NCBI RefSeq assembly: GCF_002564105.1 | Contig: NZ_PDBX01000001.1 | Coordinates: 558,001-622,000 of the forward strand | Direction: 5' to 3' | DNA from: Collimonas sp. PA-H2 | GTDB taxonomy: Bacteria > Pseudomonadota > Gammaproteobacteria > Burkholderiales > Burkholderiaceae_D | Length of the DNA: 64,000 nucleotides | In this document: in pieces, positions 44,875-59,020 of the stretch | Layout of the letters: the number at the start of each line of letters is the position of its first letter | How positions within the stretch are numbered: position 1 is the first letter of the stretch | The notes under the pieces: model-generated | Seen by the model: the letters and a program-made list of their open reading frames with translations, nothing else | Database searches by the model: none | What the model was told of the DNA's origin: nothing | Made by a program: the position numbers and the translations under genes

Positions 44875-46641
44875 TCAGTGCTTTTCGTCCGGCTGCTGTT
44901 CCAGGGTTTCGCGCAAGGCGATCTGCAGCTTGGAATGCAGTTTGACAAAGCGCTGCCACAACACCAGCACCAGCACCGCGGCGCCGACCAGCACCAGGAT
45001 CAGCAGATTGGTCGGCGGCAGGATGCGGCTGCTGAGCGCGGCAATCATCAGCATGATGCCGACGATGGAGACCACCGGAATGACTTCCGCGATCACGCGC
45101 CGCACCGCATGATTATATGAACCGGCCCATTCCGGCTTGACGCTGATTTCCGCCAGCAGCATGCTCAGCGCATGCAGCTTGCGGTAGGTCGCGATCAGGA
45201 ACGGCAGCGACAGCAGCAGCGCCCCGCCCCACACGATCGCGTCCTGTACCTGCGGATCCGCAACCCAGGCCGCCATGTGCTCACCCAGGGCATCGGCAAA
45301 ATAACCGCCGATGATGAAGATCGCCGCCACCAGCGCCAGGTTCACCACCACCTGCAGCAAGATGCGGCGGATGATGCGCGACAGCTCGGCGCGGTCGCCC
45401 TGCGGTTGCAGGCTGGCGAGCCAGGTCGAGTACATGCCGAACACTGCCGACAGTTTATTCGGCATGGCTTGCGCCAGCCGGCTGGAAAGCGGATCGGCCA
45501 GCTTGATCAGGTAGGGAGTCAGCAAGGTAGTCACCGCCGACACCGCCACCACGGTCGGGTACAGGAAATCGCTAGTGACTTTCAGGCTGACGCCGAGCGC
45601 GGCGATGATGAAGGAAAACTCGCCGATCTGCGACAAGCCCATGCCGACCCGCATCGAGGTGCGTCCATCCTGGCCGGACAGGAAAGTAGCAAGGCCGCAG
45701 CTGACCACTTTACCCAGCACCACCGCAACCGTGATGACAGCGATCGGCAGCCAGTATTGCGCCAGGATGGAAGGATTGAACAACAGGCCGATAGCGACGA
45801 AAAAGATGGCGCTGAACATATCGCGCACCGGTTCGATCAAGCGTTCGATCTGATGCAAATGACGCGACTCGGCCATCACCGCGCCGATCAGGAAGGCGCC
45901 GAGCGCCACGCTGTACTCCATCTTCATGACCAGCAGGCAGAAGCCGAAGCACAGGCCAAGCACGGTCACCAGCAGCATTTCCTTGCTCTTGAACCTGGCC
46001 ACGTAGTCAAGCAGGCGCGGCACGACCAGGATGCCGGCCACCAGCGACACGATCATGAACAGAACCAGCTTGCCGATCGTCGTCACGGCGTCGCCGGCAT
46101 CCACCGAACCGCTGGTGGCCACGCCTGAGAGCAAGGCGATCATGCCTATCGCCAGCACGTCTTCGACGATCAGGATGCCGAAAATCAGCTGCGCGAATTT
46201 TTCGCGTTTCATGCCCAGTTCGTTGAGCGCCTTGACGATGATGGTGGTAGAGGAAACCGACAACATGGCGCCGAGGAACACCGCATCCATCTTCTTCCAG
46301 CCGAAATAGATGCCGATTTCATAGCCTATCCACAGCATCAGCGTGATCTCCGCCAGCGCTGCCACAAACGCGGTGGCGCCGACCTTGGCCAGCTTCTTCA
46401 GGCTGAATTCCAGCCCCAGCGAAAACAGCAGGAAGATCACCCCCAGTTCGGCCAGGATCTGGATCGTGCGCTCATCGGTGATCAGGGAAAACGGCGGCGT
46501 GTGCGGGCCGATGATGACGCCGGCGACGATATAGCCGAGCACCACCGGCTGCTTGAAACGGTTGAACAGCACCGTGACGACGCCGGCGATCAGCATGATG
46601 ACGGCAAGATCCTGGATGAAGGTTTCTACTGCATGGTGCAT
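44875..46641 (-). CDS. CPA2 family monovalent cation/proton antiporter (KefB/YbaL type membrane domain)
   Basis: 588 aa from ATG 46641, where the membrane domain begins (MHHAVETFIQDLAVIMLIAG); an upstream in-frame start would add 39 residues. About 12 helices with 'LVEDVLAIGMIALLSGV' (the Asp pair region read as ILIVEDVLAIG), 'GAFLIGAVMAES' and FSLGLEFSLKKL. There is no TrkA-N domain at the C-terminus; instead a further helical region (about 420-560) and a short tail follow, so it is not a glutathione-gated Kef with NAD domain. Probably exchanges potassium or sodium for protons. Confidence 0.85.
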   Translation of the reverse strand: MHHAVETFIQDLAVIMLIAGVVTVLFNRFKQPVVLGYIVAGVIIGPHTPPFSLITDERTIQILAELGVIFLLFSLGLEFSLKKLAKVGATAFVAALAEITLMLWIGYEIGIYFGWKKMDAVFLGAMLSVSSTTIIVKALNELGMKREKFAQLIFGILIVEDVLAIGMIALLSGVATSGSVDAGDAVTTIGKLVLFMIVSLVAGILVVPRLLDYVARFKSKEMLLVTVLGLCFGFCLLVMKMEYSVALGAFLIGAVMAESRHLHQIERLIEPVRDMFSAIFFVAIGLLFNPSILAQYWLPIAVITVAVVLGKVVSCGLATFLSGQDGRTSMRVGMGLSQIGEFSFIIAALGVSLKVTSDFLYPTVVAVSAVTTLLTPYLIKLADPLSSRLAQAMPNKLSAVFGMYSTWLASLQPQGDRAELSRIIRRILLQVVVNLALVAAIFIIGGYFADALGEHMAAWVADPQVQDAIVWGGALLLSLPFLIATYRKLHALSMLLAEISVKPEWAGSYNHAVRRVIAEVIPVVSIVGIMLMIAALSSRILPPTNLLILVLVGAAVLVLVLWQRFVKLHSKLQIALRETLEQQPDEKH

Positions 46642-46922
46642 AGGCTTTTCGAATAGAAGTAAGCGGCTATTGGGGAGGCGCACGAACAGGAGCAGCGCAA
46701 GCAGCGCCGCAATGCAAGGCAGTGATGGGTGAGGCAGCAGCGAGGCCGGCAAATGCATTGGCCTTGGCTTAATTGCAATTCTACCCGCTATCGAATATTT
46801 ATTTCTAATAGCTTAGTGATTTTATGCGGCGATATGCGCAAGCGGGGTAGGCACGCTTTTGTACCCAAGCGGACCCGAGATAGCCGGAGTTCACGCACGG
46901 GCACGCTGTGCCTTTACACCGC

Positions 46923-47459
46923 TCAATCGTCGTGATTGGGATCCAGTTCAGGGAACAACACTTCGGTAAAGCCGAACTGTGTAAAATCCTTGATGCGCAT
47001 CGGATACAGGATGCCGTTCAGGTGATCGCACTCGTGCTGCACCACGCGCGCGTGGAAGCCGTCGACATCGCGACTGATGCGCGCCCCCGACTGGTCGACA
47101 CCTTCGTAATGCAACTGGGTCCAGCGCGGCACCACGCCACGCATGCCGGGCACCGACAGGCAGCCTTCCCAGCCGTCTTCGATCTCCTCCGACAAGGGAC
47201 GCAAGAACGGATTGATCAGGACCGTCTCCGGCACCTCTGGCGCATCCGGATAGCGGACGTTGTTCTTGAAGCCGAAGATCACCAGCTGCAGATTCACGCC
47301 GATCTGCGGCGCCGCCAGGCCGGCGCCATTCACCGCATGCATGGTTTCAAACATGTCGGCGATCAGGCTTTCCAGCTCTGGCGTGCCAAACGCGGTTACC
47401 GGCTCAGCTTGCCGCAGCAGGCGCGGATCGCCCATCTTCAGGATTTCGCGAACGGTCAT
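46923..47459 (-). CDS. def: peptide deformylase
   Basis: 178 aa starting [15 protein letters not shown]. The three conserved motifs are [19 protein letters not shown] and QHECDHLNG (HExxH zinc/iron site). It removes the formyl group from new proteins. A longer reading from 47528 would overlap galU and lacks similarity. It ends just after a short hairpin-rich stretch (46841-46912) with no other feature. It follows galU by 22 bp. Confidence 0.96.
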   Translation of the reverse strand: MTVREILKMGDPRLLRQAEPVTAFGTPELESLIADMFETMHAVNGAGLAAPQIGVNLQLVIFGFKNNVRYPDAPEVPETVLINPFLRPLSEEIEDGWEGCLSVPGMRGVVPRWTQLHYEGVDQSGARISRDVDGFHARVVQHECDHLNGILYPMRIKDFTQFGFTEVLFPELDPNHDD

Positions 47460-47481
47460 GATCTGCTCTTCGATATGATGA

Positions 47482-51561
<4,080 letters not shown>

Positions 51562-51877
51562 TCTGCTGATGCCTTAATAGCGAACACTGCCATGTCACCG
51601 GCATATGCGCTTGAAATATAAATCTGCGATTGAAATCGTGGTCTGGTCATTGATTAGATCCGAGGAAAAAACACTTCAAAAATAGTTGTCAGTGACCACG
51701 CGAATAATTACGTCTTGCTCTTATAAAAACGTTACTAGTATTACTGCATATGCTCTCAAGATAAAATTATTGAGACATTTTTTTACAATATATTGCATCG
51801 CGACACTTAAATCAGCTTAGTGTCGCTGCAAAAAGTTGTCAAGCGAGCCAAGCCGCACCGCATTGCGCTTTCACCAT
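51562..51877. other. 316-bp AT-rich gap between smc and zipA
   Basis: Contains a hairpin GCGACACT (51800-51807) with AGTGTCGC (51819-51826) about 50 bp past the smc stop, a possible terminator without an immediate T-run, and a very AT-rich stretch (51720-51800) that probably carries the zipA promoter. No gene is visible. Confidence 0.5.
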
Positions 51878-54800
51878 TTAAGCGGCAACCGCATCGCTGG
51901 CGAAACTTCTGGCCGCCTCCATATCCACCGCGACAATCCGCGATACGCCCTGCTCCTGCATGGTGACCCCGATCAACTGCTGCGCCATCTCCATCGCAAT
52001 CTTATTATGCGAAATGAACAGGAACTGTGTGTTAGCGGACATACGCTTCACCATATTGCAGAAACGTTCGGTATTGGCGTCGTCCAGCGGCGCATCGACC
52101 TCATCCAGCAGGCAGAACGGCGCCGGATTAAGCTGGAACATCGAAAACACCAGCGCGGTCGCCGTCAGCGCCTTCTCGCCGCCCGACAGCAAATGAATCG
52201 TCGCATTCTTCTTGCCCGGCGGCTGCGCCATCACCTGCACGCCGGAATCGAGGATCTCGTCGCCGGTCATGATCAGCTTGGCCTGGCCGCCGCCGAACAG
52301 GATCGGGAACAGCTCGGCAAAGTGATGGTTGACCTTGTCGAAGGTGTCCTGCAGCAGGTCGCGGGTTTCCTTGTCGATCTTGTGGATCGCGTCCTGCAGC
52401 GTATTGATGGCTTCGGTCAGGTCGGCGTTTTGCGCATCCAGGAAATTCTTGCGCTCGGAGGCCTGCGCCAGTTCGTCCAGCGCCGCCAGGTTGACCGCGC
52501 CCAGGCCGGCGATCGCATTGGTCAGGCGCGTGACTTCGCCTTGCAGGTACGATGGCCGCATCTCGGCGGTCAATTTCTCGCTCAGCGCCGCTTCGTCCGC
52601 TTGCGCTTCGAGCAGCTGCTGCACGTATTGCTCCTGGTTCAGGCGCGCCGCCTGTTCCTTCAGCTGCAATTCCATGATGCGTTCGCGCTGCGGCTGCAGG
52701 CTGCGCTCCGCCTGCAAGCGGGTTTCTTCGTGCTGGCGCAGATTCTGCGACACCTGGTCCAGCTCGTGACGGGTATCGGCCAATGCCCTTTCCTGCTCGC
52801 TACGCTTGTCCAGCAAATCCTGCAAACCGGCTTGCGCGGCCTGGTCGTCCAGGCTTTCCAGCTCCAGATGGCCTTGCTGCATGTTGGCGAACAGCTGCGC
52901 CGCCTGCTCAAGTGCGGTGGCGATGCTGCGCTTGAGTTCTTCGATCTTGTTGCGGTGGGATTTTTCCGCGAACTCCGCTTCCTGCGCCGCTCGCTCCATT
53001 TCGCGCAAGCGTTGCCGGGCATCGTTCAGCTGCTGTTCCTTGCCCAGGTAGTCGGTCTGGCCGTCTTCATGTTTTTCCTGCAGCTCGGCCAGTTCCATGT
53101 CGAGCTGTTCGAACTTGGCTTCCGACTCCATCTTGACCTGCTGCTGCTCGCTTTCCTGGGCGGCGATTTCCGCCAGGTCGGAAGCGATCTGCGAGCTGCG
53201 CTGGTTGAAACGCTCCTGCAATTCGGAGAGCTTCATGACATCGATCTGCAAGCCGTGCACCGCCTGGGTCAGACTGGTGTGGCGCAGACGCATTTCCTGC
53301 AGGCGCTGGGTCGCTTGCGACAATGCAGCCTCCGCCCGCACCGAGCGCGAACGCGCTTCGTCAGCCAGCATCTGCTGGGCGCGCAGCTGCTTGGTGATGT
53401 TTTCGATTTCCTGCTGGCGCGCCAGCATGCCGTCCTGCTCCGAATCGGAAGCATAGAAGCGGACGCCGGTCTTGCTGATCACATGGCCCTGGCGCGTCAC
53501 AAAGCTGGCGCCCAGCGGCAGCTTGCTGCGCTCGGCAAAGGCCGTCACCGTGTCGTCGGCGGCGTAGAAATTGTGCAGCCAGTCTTGCATCAGCACGCGC
53601 AAGCCCGGGTCATTCAGCTGCAGCAGGTTGATGAAGGGTTTCAAGCCGGCCGGCGCATCGGCAGGCGCGGCGGAGGCAACACCATTCGGCGAAAACAAGG
53701 CCAGCTTGGCCGGCGGCGCATCGTTGAAGAAGGCCTTGGCCCAGTCCAGGTTGGACATTTCCAATGCCGATGTGCGCTCGCGCAACACCGATTCCAGCGC
53801 CGTTTCCCAGCCGCCGTCGATATGCAGCTTCTGCCACAGGCGCGGCAGCTCTGCCAGTTCATGCTTTTGCAGCCAAGGCTGTACCTTGCCTTCGGTCTGC
53901 ACGCTTTCCTGCAGCTGCTTGAGCGCCGTCAGGCGCGCTTCCAGCTGAGCGTTGTTGGCGCTTTCGGTATTCACCTGCTGCTGCGCGTCGCGCCGCTCTT
54001 CTTCCAATCGCGGCTGTTGTTCCTGCAGCTCTTCCAGCTGCATGCCGACTTCTTCCAACCCGGCCTGTTTCTCTTCCAGCTGCATGCGCAGATTGCTCAG
54101 ATGCGCATTGTCAGGCAGGTTCAAGCCATTCTTTTCCTGCGCCAGCCGTTCACGCCGGCTGCTCAGTCCGTTCAGGATGTTCGAGGCGTTGCGCTGATGG
54201 GTCGATTCCAGTTCGATCTGCTGCTGGATCTGCATGATCTTGGCGCGCGATTCGGTACTCTTCAGCTGCGCCTCGCGCCAGCTCTGCTCCAACGCCGGCA
54301 ACTGGTCGTTATGCTGCTGCGACGCCACCTGCGACTGTTCGACGCGCGCCATCAGCTCTTCCAGATGCATCTCTGCTTCCACCAGGTCGTCCTGGAACTG
54401 CGTGCCCTGGCGCTGCCATTGATCGCGCTGCGCGGTCAATGAATTGAGTTGCGATTGCAGGCGGTTGCGCGATTCGATGACGAACTTGATCTGCGCTTCC
54501 AGGCTGCCGATTTCGGAATTGGTCTGGTACAGATGGCCTTGCGCCTGGTGCATGCGGTCGCCGGCAGCGTAATGCGCCTGGCGCATGTGCTCAAGCTCGG
54601 TTTCCACGTGGCGCAGCTTGGCGGTCTGCTCTTCCAGATCGGTTTGCGCCTTTTCAATCTCACGGAAGAATTTCTCTTGCTCGCCCTTGGCTTCATTCTT
54701 GCGCAGCAACCACAGCAGCTTCTGCTTCTCTTCCTGGTCGCCCTGCAGCTCATGGAATTTTTGCGCAACCGCGGCCTGCGCCTGCAGCTTTTCCAGGTTG

Positions 54801-55408
54801 GCGTTCAGCTCGCGCAGGATGTCTTCCACCCGCACCAGATTTTCGCGCGTGTCATTCAGGCGATTCTCGGTTTCGCGGCGCCGCTCCTTGTACTTGGAAA
54901 CGCCGGCAGCCTCCTCCAGAAAAACTCTTAGCTCTTCCGGGCGCGCTTCGATGATGCGCGAAATCATGCCTTGGCCGATGATCGCGTAAGCGCGCGGACC
55001 AAGCCCGGTGCCCATGAAAATATCCTGGATGTCACGGCGCCGAACGGCCTGGTTATTGATGTAATAAGTCGAGGTGCCATCGCGCGTCAGGGTGCGCTTG
55101 ACGGCGATTTCAGCGTACTGGCTCCACTGGCCGGCGGCTTTGCCGAGGCCATTGTCGAACACCAGCTCCACCGATGAACGGCCGGCCGGCTTGCGATGCG
55201 AAGAGCCGTTGAAAATAACGTCCTGCATCGATTCGCCGCGCAGCTCGGAAGCCTTGGATTCCCCCAAGACCCAGCGCACCGCGTCGATGATATTGGACTT
55301 GCCGCAGCCATTAGGCCCCACCACGCCGACCAGCTGGCCTGGGACCTGGAAATTGGTGGGATCGACGAAAGACTTGAATCCCGATAATTTAATGGAAGTT
55401 AGACGCAC
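51878..55408 (-). CDS. smc: SMC chromosome segregation ATPase
   Basis: 1176 aa from GTG 55408 (VRLTSIKLSGFKSFVDPTNF, the family start); an ATG 15 codons upstream is possible. N-terminal Walker A GPNGCGKSNI, long coiled coils (about 165-500 and 680-1010), a hinge near 500-660, the signature LLSGGEKALTATAL and Walker B CLLDEVDAPLDD. It condenses and segregates chromosomes; the usual partners ScpA and ScpB are not in this window. Length is normal. Confidence 0.97.
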   Translation of the reverse strand: MRLTSIKLSGFKSFVDPTNFQVPGQLVGVVGPNGCGKSNIIDAVRWVLGESKASELRGESMQDVIFNGSSHRKPAGRSSVELVFDNGLGKAAGQWSQYAEIAVKRTLTRDGTSTYYINNQAVRRRDIQDIFMGTGLGPRAYAIIGQGMISRIIEARPEELRVFLEEAAGVSKYKERRRETENRLNDTRENLVRVEDILRELNANLEKLQAQAAVAQKFHELQGDQEEKQKLLWLLRKNEAKGEQEKFFREIEKAQTDLEEQTAKLRHVETELEHMRQAHYAAGDRMHQAQGHLYQTNSEIGSLEAQIKFVIESRNRLQSQLNSLTAQRDQWQRQGTQFQDDLVEAEMHLEELMARVEQSQVASQQHNDQLPALEQSWREAQLKSTESRAKIMQIQQQIELESTHQRNASNILNGLSSRRERLAQEKNGLNLPDNAHLSNLRMQLEEKQAGLEEVGMQLEELQEQQPRLEEERRDAQQQVNTESANNAQLEARLTALKQLQESVQTEGKVQPWLQKHELAELPRLWQKLHIDGGWETALESVLRERTSALEMSNLDWAKAFFNDAPPAKLALFSPNGVASAAPADAPAGLKPFINLLQLNDPGLRVLMQDWLHNFYAADDTVTAFAERSKLPLGASFVTRQGHVISKTGVRFYASDSEQDGMLARQQEIENITKQLRAQQMLADEARSRSVRAEAALSQATQRLQEMRLRHTSLTQAVHGLQIDVMKLSELQERFNQRSSQIASDLAEIAAQESEQQQVKMESEAKFEQLDMELAELQEKHEDGQTDYLGKEQQLNDARQRLREMERAAQEAEFAEKSHRNKIEELKRSIATALEQAAQLFANMQQGHLELESLDDQAAQAGLQDLLDKRSEQERALADTRHELDQVSQNLRQHEETRLQAERSLQPQRERIMELQLKEQAARLNQEQYVQQLLEAQADEAALSEKLTAEMRPSYLQGEVTRLTNAIAGLGAVNLAALDELAQASERKNFLDAQNADLTEAINTLQDAIHKIDKETRDLLQDTFDKVNHHFAELFPILFGGGQAKLIMTGDEILDSGVQVMAQPPGKKNATIHLLSGGEKALTATALVFSMFQLNPAPFCLLDEVDAPLDDANTERFCNMVKRMSANTQFLFISHNKIAMEMAQQLIGVTMQEQGVSRIVAVDMEAARSFASDAVAA

Positions 55409-55675
55409 GTTATCGACTGTTCTTATCAAAGTCGGCGAAAAAGCTGCCGTCATACTAAAAACGGGGAAAAAACCCGCAGGAGGTCGACATCATAACATTC
55501 CGCCTCACCATATATGCGATCTGAATGGCCGTCCCCCGCAGGAAATATGATTGTTACCCGGCTATCGATCCGCGGGCAGAAAAGGAAAGCCTTAAAAAAC
55601 GATGCGCAGCCAGCCGGCGATCGCCCGGACCTATCCTGGTCAAAGCGCCGCCATGGCATATTTGAAAAGTAAACC

Positions 55676-55746
55676 GCGCGCCTCCTCAAGGCCGCCGCAC
55701 GAATCGCCTCGCAGGCAGTTCGTGCGGCGGCCTTGAAAAGGCGCGC
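55676..55746 (-). repeat. 28-bp-arm hairpin in the smc / small-gene gap
   Basis: GCGCGCCT (55676-55683) pairs with AGGCGCGC (55739-55746). Beyond two mismatches an 18-bp perfect stem (55686-55703 with 55719-55736) encloses a 15-base loop. On the minus strand the two C/A mismatches become G-U wobbles, so an RNA from that strand would pair along all 28 positions. It lies 30 bp after the stop of a 91-aa gene on that strand and probably caps its mRNA. The rest of the 367-bp gap (55409-55775) shows no gene. Confidence 0.6.
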
Positions 55747-55775
55747 ATGAATGACGCGGACTTTACCCAGGCCGG

Positions 55776-56051
55776 CTAAACCGTGTCCAGACGCGTAATT
55801 GCCAGGACAGGTGTTTGAATCAGCCTTGGCGAGAATCTCTGGAGCTGTGTAGCGCCATCCGCAAAGATCCAGCTATCGCCGCTTCTGATATGCAGATAGC
55901 TTGTGTTCGCCGGACCGACATCAGGGTCGACCCGCAAGAACACGAGGCCGCTAGCGACGCCATTAGGTCCGCTTAGCCTGACGGTATCGCCATGAGCGAT
56001 CAGCAATGTAGTGGCGTTGCGCGTAATTGTGATGAGTGCTTCGAAAGCCAT
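55776..56051 (-). CDS. 91-aa protein of unknown function
   Basis: Starts MAFEALITITRN with GGAGGATAAA right before the ATG, a near-perfect ribosome-binding site that rules out longer readings. No signal peptide, Cys or membrane segment. Beta-rich pattern with 'LLIAHGDTVRLSGPNGVASG' and 'LHIRSGDSWIFADGATQL'. I do not recognise a family. It lies 56 bp after another 90-aa gene of unknown function with similar size and composition; the two look like one transcript. A large hairpin follows. Confidence 0.65.
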   Translation of the reverse strand: MAFEALITITRNATTLLIAHGDTVRLSGPNGVASGLVFLRVDPDVGPANTSYLHIRSGDSWIFADGATQLQRFSPRLIQTPVLAITRLDTV

Positions 56052-56107
56052 TTTATCCTCCGCAATTGCTATGTTGACAAATGCAATCTTGCTTGACGGC
56101 GACGTCC

Positions 56108-56380
56108 TTACAGTTCGCCGTCCACCAGGATGCGCGGCCCTACCCAGCCTGACTGGAAGTAGTATTTCCATTTGCCGAAATTGACCGTCTTCCCGATGTG
56201 GGGAGCAAAACTGACCGCTGTTGCGGTTTTCATATCGATGGATGACGGATAAGGCTTGCCGCTGTAGTCCAGATAGGGTTGCGGGCCCTTCGCATCACTC
56301 AGGGTGCCGGTTCCTACACTGGCTTTCCCCTGGCTGAAAGTAACGGTGATCGTGCCGCTTACCGGTGGATTGCTTGCCAT
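56108..56380 (-). CDS. 90-aa protein of unknown function
   Basis: Starts MASNPPVSGTITVTFSQG with AGGAG eight bases upstream. It has no signal peptide. The middle part is Gly/Ser/Thr-rich, and the end 'GKWKYYFQSGWVGPRILVDGEL' is aromatic. No family recognised. First gene of an apparent two-gene unit with the 91-aa protein, divergent from dapC. Codon use looks less biased to G/C at third positions than its neighbours, which could mean recent acquisition. Confidence 0.65.
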   Translation of the reverse strand: MASNPPVSGTITVTFSQGKASVGTGTLSDAKGPQPYLDYSGKPYPSSIDMKTATAVSFAPHIGKTVNFGKWKYYFQSGWVGPRILVDGEL

Positions 56381-56687
56381 GATGTTGCTCCTGTCAGATA
56401 AAGTGGAAAAAAGGTACACATCGTCACTCGCCGCAATCGTTACCCGGCAAGACCTGATGTGAAGCAATCATTCATCTTTGGAATACTGCGGTCCATTACG
56501 CGCCATTACATCCATGGCACGGTGCGTCAGTCAGCTCGGCAAGCAGCTGGAGTATCGCCGGCGAGTCAAAACAGGGGCCAGGCTAAGAGTTTTCAACGAT
56601 CCCGGCCTGACTCTGTATATAATGCAAACAGCATAGCTATCGTCGCTTTTCCCTACTCCATTTTGTTGTTTATCCGTTATTAGCCAC
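56381..56687. promoter_or_regulatory. divergent gap with dapC promoter
   Basis: 307 bp between the 90-aa gene and dapC. A perfect TATAAT lies at 56618-56623, 64 bp before the dapC start, without a good -35. The leftward promoter for the small genes must also be here; nothing else is visible. Confidence 0.55.
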
Positions 56688-57902
56688 GTGAATCCATTAC
56701 TAGACCGGTTGCAACCGTATCCGTTTGAAAAACTGCGCGCGCTGTTCGCCGGTGTCACGCCTAACTCCGCGTACCAGCCCATCAGCCTGGGCATTGGCGA
56801 ACCCAAGCACCCGACCCCGAAATTCATCCAGCAAGCGCTGACCGACAACCTGAGCGGCCTGGCCAGCTATCCGAGCACCATAGGCGCCGAACCCCTGCGG
56901 GCAGCGATCGCCGGCTGGCTGGAGCGCCGCTATGGCTTGCCGACGCTGGATCCGGCGACCCAGATCCTGCCGGTCAACGGTTCGCGCGAAGCGCTGTTTG
57001 CCCTGGCGCAGACGGTGGTTGATCCGTCGCAACGGGATGCGCTGGTGATGTGCCCAAATCCCTTCTATCAAATTTACGAAGGCGCTGCCTATCTGTCCGG
57101 CGCGCAGCCGTATTTTGTCAATTCCGATCCGAGCCGCAATTTCGCCCCGGATTACCGCAGCGTGCCGGACGATGTCTGGCCGCGCGTCAAGCTGCTTTAC
57201 CTGTGCTCGCCCGGCAATCCGACCGGCGCCGTGCTGTCGCTGGAAGACTGGAAGGAATTGTTTGCGCTGTCGGACCGCCACGGCTTCGTGATTGCCGCCG
57301 ACGAATGCTATTCCGAGATTTATTTCAAGCCGGAAGCGCCGCTGGGCGGCCTGCAAGCCGCCAATATTCTGGGCCGTACCGGTTATCCGCGCCTGATTGC
57401 TTTTTCCAGCCTGTCCAAGCGTTCGAATGTGCCTGGCATGCGTTCCGGCTTTGTCGCCGGCGATGCCGCCATCCTGAAGAAATTCCTGCTGTATCGTACC
57501 TATCACGGCGGCGCCATGAGCCCGCCAGTGCAAGCGGCTTCGGTCGCCGCCTGGAACGACGAAACCCACGTCGTCGAAAACCGCGCCAAATACATGGCTA
57601 AATTTCAACAAGTCACGCCTGTACTGCAAACCGTACTGGACGTGGCGCTGCCGGATGCCGGCTTTTACCTCTGGGCCAAGGTAGGCAACAAGGAAAATAA
57701 GTTGGCAACAATCTCCGACACCGACTTCGCCAAGCGGCTATATGCCGAATATAATGTAACGGTATTGCCCGGCAGTTATCTGGCGCGCGACGCCCATGGC
57801 AGCAATCCGGGCCGGCAACGGATACGCATGGCGCTGGTGGCGGAAGTCGATGAATGCCTGGAAGCGGCGCAGCGCATTGCGGCATTTTGCCGTAGCCTTT
57901 AG
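56688..57902 (+). CDS. dapC: succinyldiaminopimelate transaminase DapC
   Basis: 404 aa fold-type I aminotransferase with GTG start (MNPLLDRLQPYPFEKLRALF). PLP lysine in FSSLSKRSNVPGMRSG, plus NPTGAVLSLEDWKEL and DECYSEIYF. The sequence and its position before dapD point to DapC, the transamination step of the succinylase lysine/diaminopimelate pathway. No strong Shine-Dalgarno is seen. Confidence 0.93.
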   Translation: MNPLLDRLQPYPFEKLRALFAGVTPNSAYQPISLGIGEPKHPTPKFIQQALTDNLSGLASYPSTIGAEPLRAAIAGWLERRYGLPTLDPATQILPVNGSREALFALAQTVVDPSQRDALVMCPNPFYQIYEGAAYLSGAQPYFVNSDPSRNFAPDYRSVPDDVWPRVKLLYLCSPGNPTGAVLSLEDWKELFALSDRHGFVIAADECYSEIYFKPEAPLGGLQAANILGRTGYPRLIAFSSLSKRSNVPGMRSGFVAGDAAILKKFLLYRTYHGGAMSPPVQAASVAAWNDETHVVENRAKYMAKFQQVTPVLQTVLDVALPDAGFYLWAKVGNKENKLATISDTDFAKRLYAEYNVTVLPGSYLARDAHGSNPGRQRIRMALVAEVDECLEAAQRIAAFCRSL

Positions 57903-58038
57903 CCTCTCGTCAGCATCGGCCTTGACGGCGGGCGCCCTGCAGCGACGGCCTGATCTTACGTATTGCACCGTGACGATATAGTTTGACCGTCGTCATGGTC
58001 AAATTCATGTTTTTAAACTTTTTTATCAGCAACCTATC

Positions 58039-58866
58039 ATGACTCAATCTCTGCAAGCATTTATCGATCAAGCCTGGGAACAGCGCACCGAATTTTCCCC
58101 GAAGACCGCCCCCGCCGATGTCCGCGCAGCGGTCGCCAAGGTGATCGCCGAACTGAACCAGGGCAGCCTGCGCGTGGCCGAGAAAATCGACGGCAACTGG
58201 GTCGTCAATCAATGGATCAAGAAGGCTGTGCTGCTGTCGTTCCGCCTGGAAGACAACCTGCCGATGCCGGCTGGCGAGAACATGCAGTTCTACGACAAGG
58301 TGCCGACCAAGTTCGCCAACTACACCGCTGAAGATTTCGCCAAGGGCGGTTTCCGCGTGGTGCCGCCGGCGGTGGCGCGCCACGGCAGCTTCATCGGCAA
58401 GAACGTGGTGCTGATGCCTTCCTACGTCAACATCGGCGCCTATGTCGATGAAGGCACCATGGTCGACACCTGGGCCACCGTCGGCTCCTGCGCGCAGATC
58501 GGCAAGAACGTCCACCTGTCCGGCGGCGTCGGCATCGGCGGCGTGCTGGAACCTATGCAAGCAAACCCGACCATCATCGAAGACAACTGTTTCATCGGCG
58601 CCCGCTCGGAAATCGTCGAAGGCGTGATCGTTGAAGAAAACTCGGTGATCTCGATGGGCGTCTACATCGGCCAGTCGACCAAGATCTATGACCGTGCTAC
58701 CGGCGAAGTCACCTATGGCCGCATCCCGTCCGGTTCGGTCGTGGTCTCAGGCAGTCTGCCTTCGGCCGACGGCAAGTACAGCCTGTACTGCGCGGTCATC
58801 GTCAAGCGCGTCGACGCCAAGACCCGCGCCAAGACCGGCATCAACGAGCTGCTGCGCGAAGCTTAA
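58039..58866 (+). CDS. dapD: tetrahydrodipicolinate N-succinyltransferase DapD
   Basis: 275 aa. N-terminal helical domain, then left-handed beta-helix hexapeptide repeats ('[32 protein letters not shown]') and [35 protein letters not shown]. It succinylates tetrahydrodipicolinate for diaminopimelate synthesis. A short inverted repeat TTTGACC/GGTCAAA (57982-58003) with a following T-rich run lies just upstream and could be an attenuator or dapC terminator. Confidence 0.97.
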   Translation: MTQSLQAFIDQAWEQRTEFSPKTAPADVRAAVAKVIAELNQGSLRVAEKIDGNWVVNQWIKKAVLLSFRLEDNLPMPAGENMQFYDKVPTKFANYTAEDFAKGGFRVVPPAVARHGSFIGKNVVLMPSYVNIGAYVDEGTMVDTWATVGSCAQIGKNVHLSGGVGIGGVLEPMQANPTIIEDNCFIGARSEIVEGVIVEENSVISMGVYIGQSTKIYDRATGEVTYGRIPSGSVVVSGSLPSADGKYSLYCAVIVKRVDAKTRAKTGINELLREA

Positions 58867-58890
58867 TGGTTGCTTTGTCTCCAACACGTA

Positions 58891-58915
58891 GCGTGGGCAA
58901 GTTTTTTGCCCACGC
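58891..58915. repeat. GTGGGC-type hairpin after dapD
   Basis: GCGTGGGCAA (58891-58900) and TTGCCCACGC (58906-58915) pair perfectly around GTTTT. It is the same GTGGGC core as the hairpins at 109-126 and 58953-58974 and may double as the dapD terminator. Confidence 0.65.
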
Positions 58916-58952
58916 GTTGCCGAGACAAGCGTGCTGATGAAGTTGATATAAG

Positions 58953-58974
58953 GAGTGGGCGCAAGCGCCCACTC
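58953..58974. repeat. GTGGGC-type hairpin before pilU
   Basis: GAGTGGGCGC-AA-GCGCCCACTC: a perfect 10-bp inverted repeat 46 bp before pilU. The second copy in this 155-bp gap, spaced about 60 bp centre to centre from the first, like paired REP units. Confidence 0.65.
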
Positions 58975-59020
58975 TAGTCTGACCAGATAAAACAAAGAAA
59001 AATAATTTAAGGAGTTTTTG

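Noticed and set aside
46820..46920. A further GTGGGC-type repeat upstream of the antiporter gene
   Set aside because: Only a 5-bp GGCAC/GTGCC hairpin (46900-46912) and a loosely similar segment are seen; too weak to list as a member of the family.
51836..54442. An 868-codon open frame on the plus strand, antisense to smc
   Set aside because: It is a codon-bias shadow: Leu/Gln/Arg/His-rich with no domains, no ribosome-binding site, and the other strand encodes a full SMC protein.
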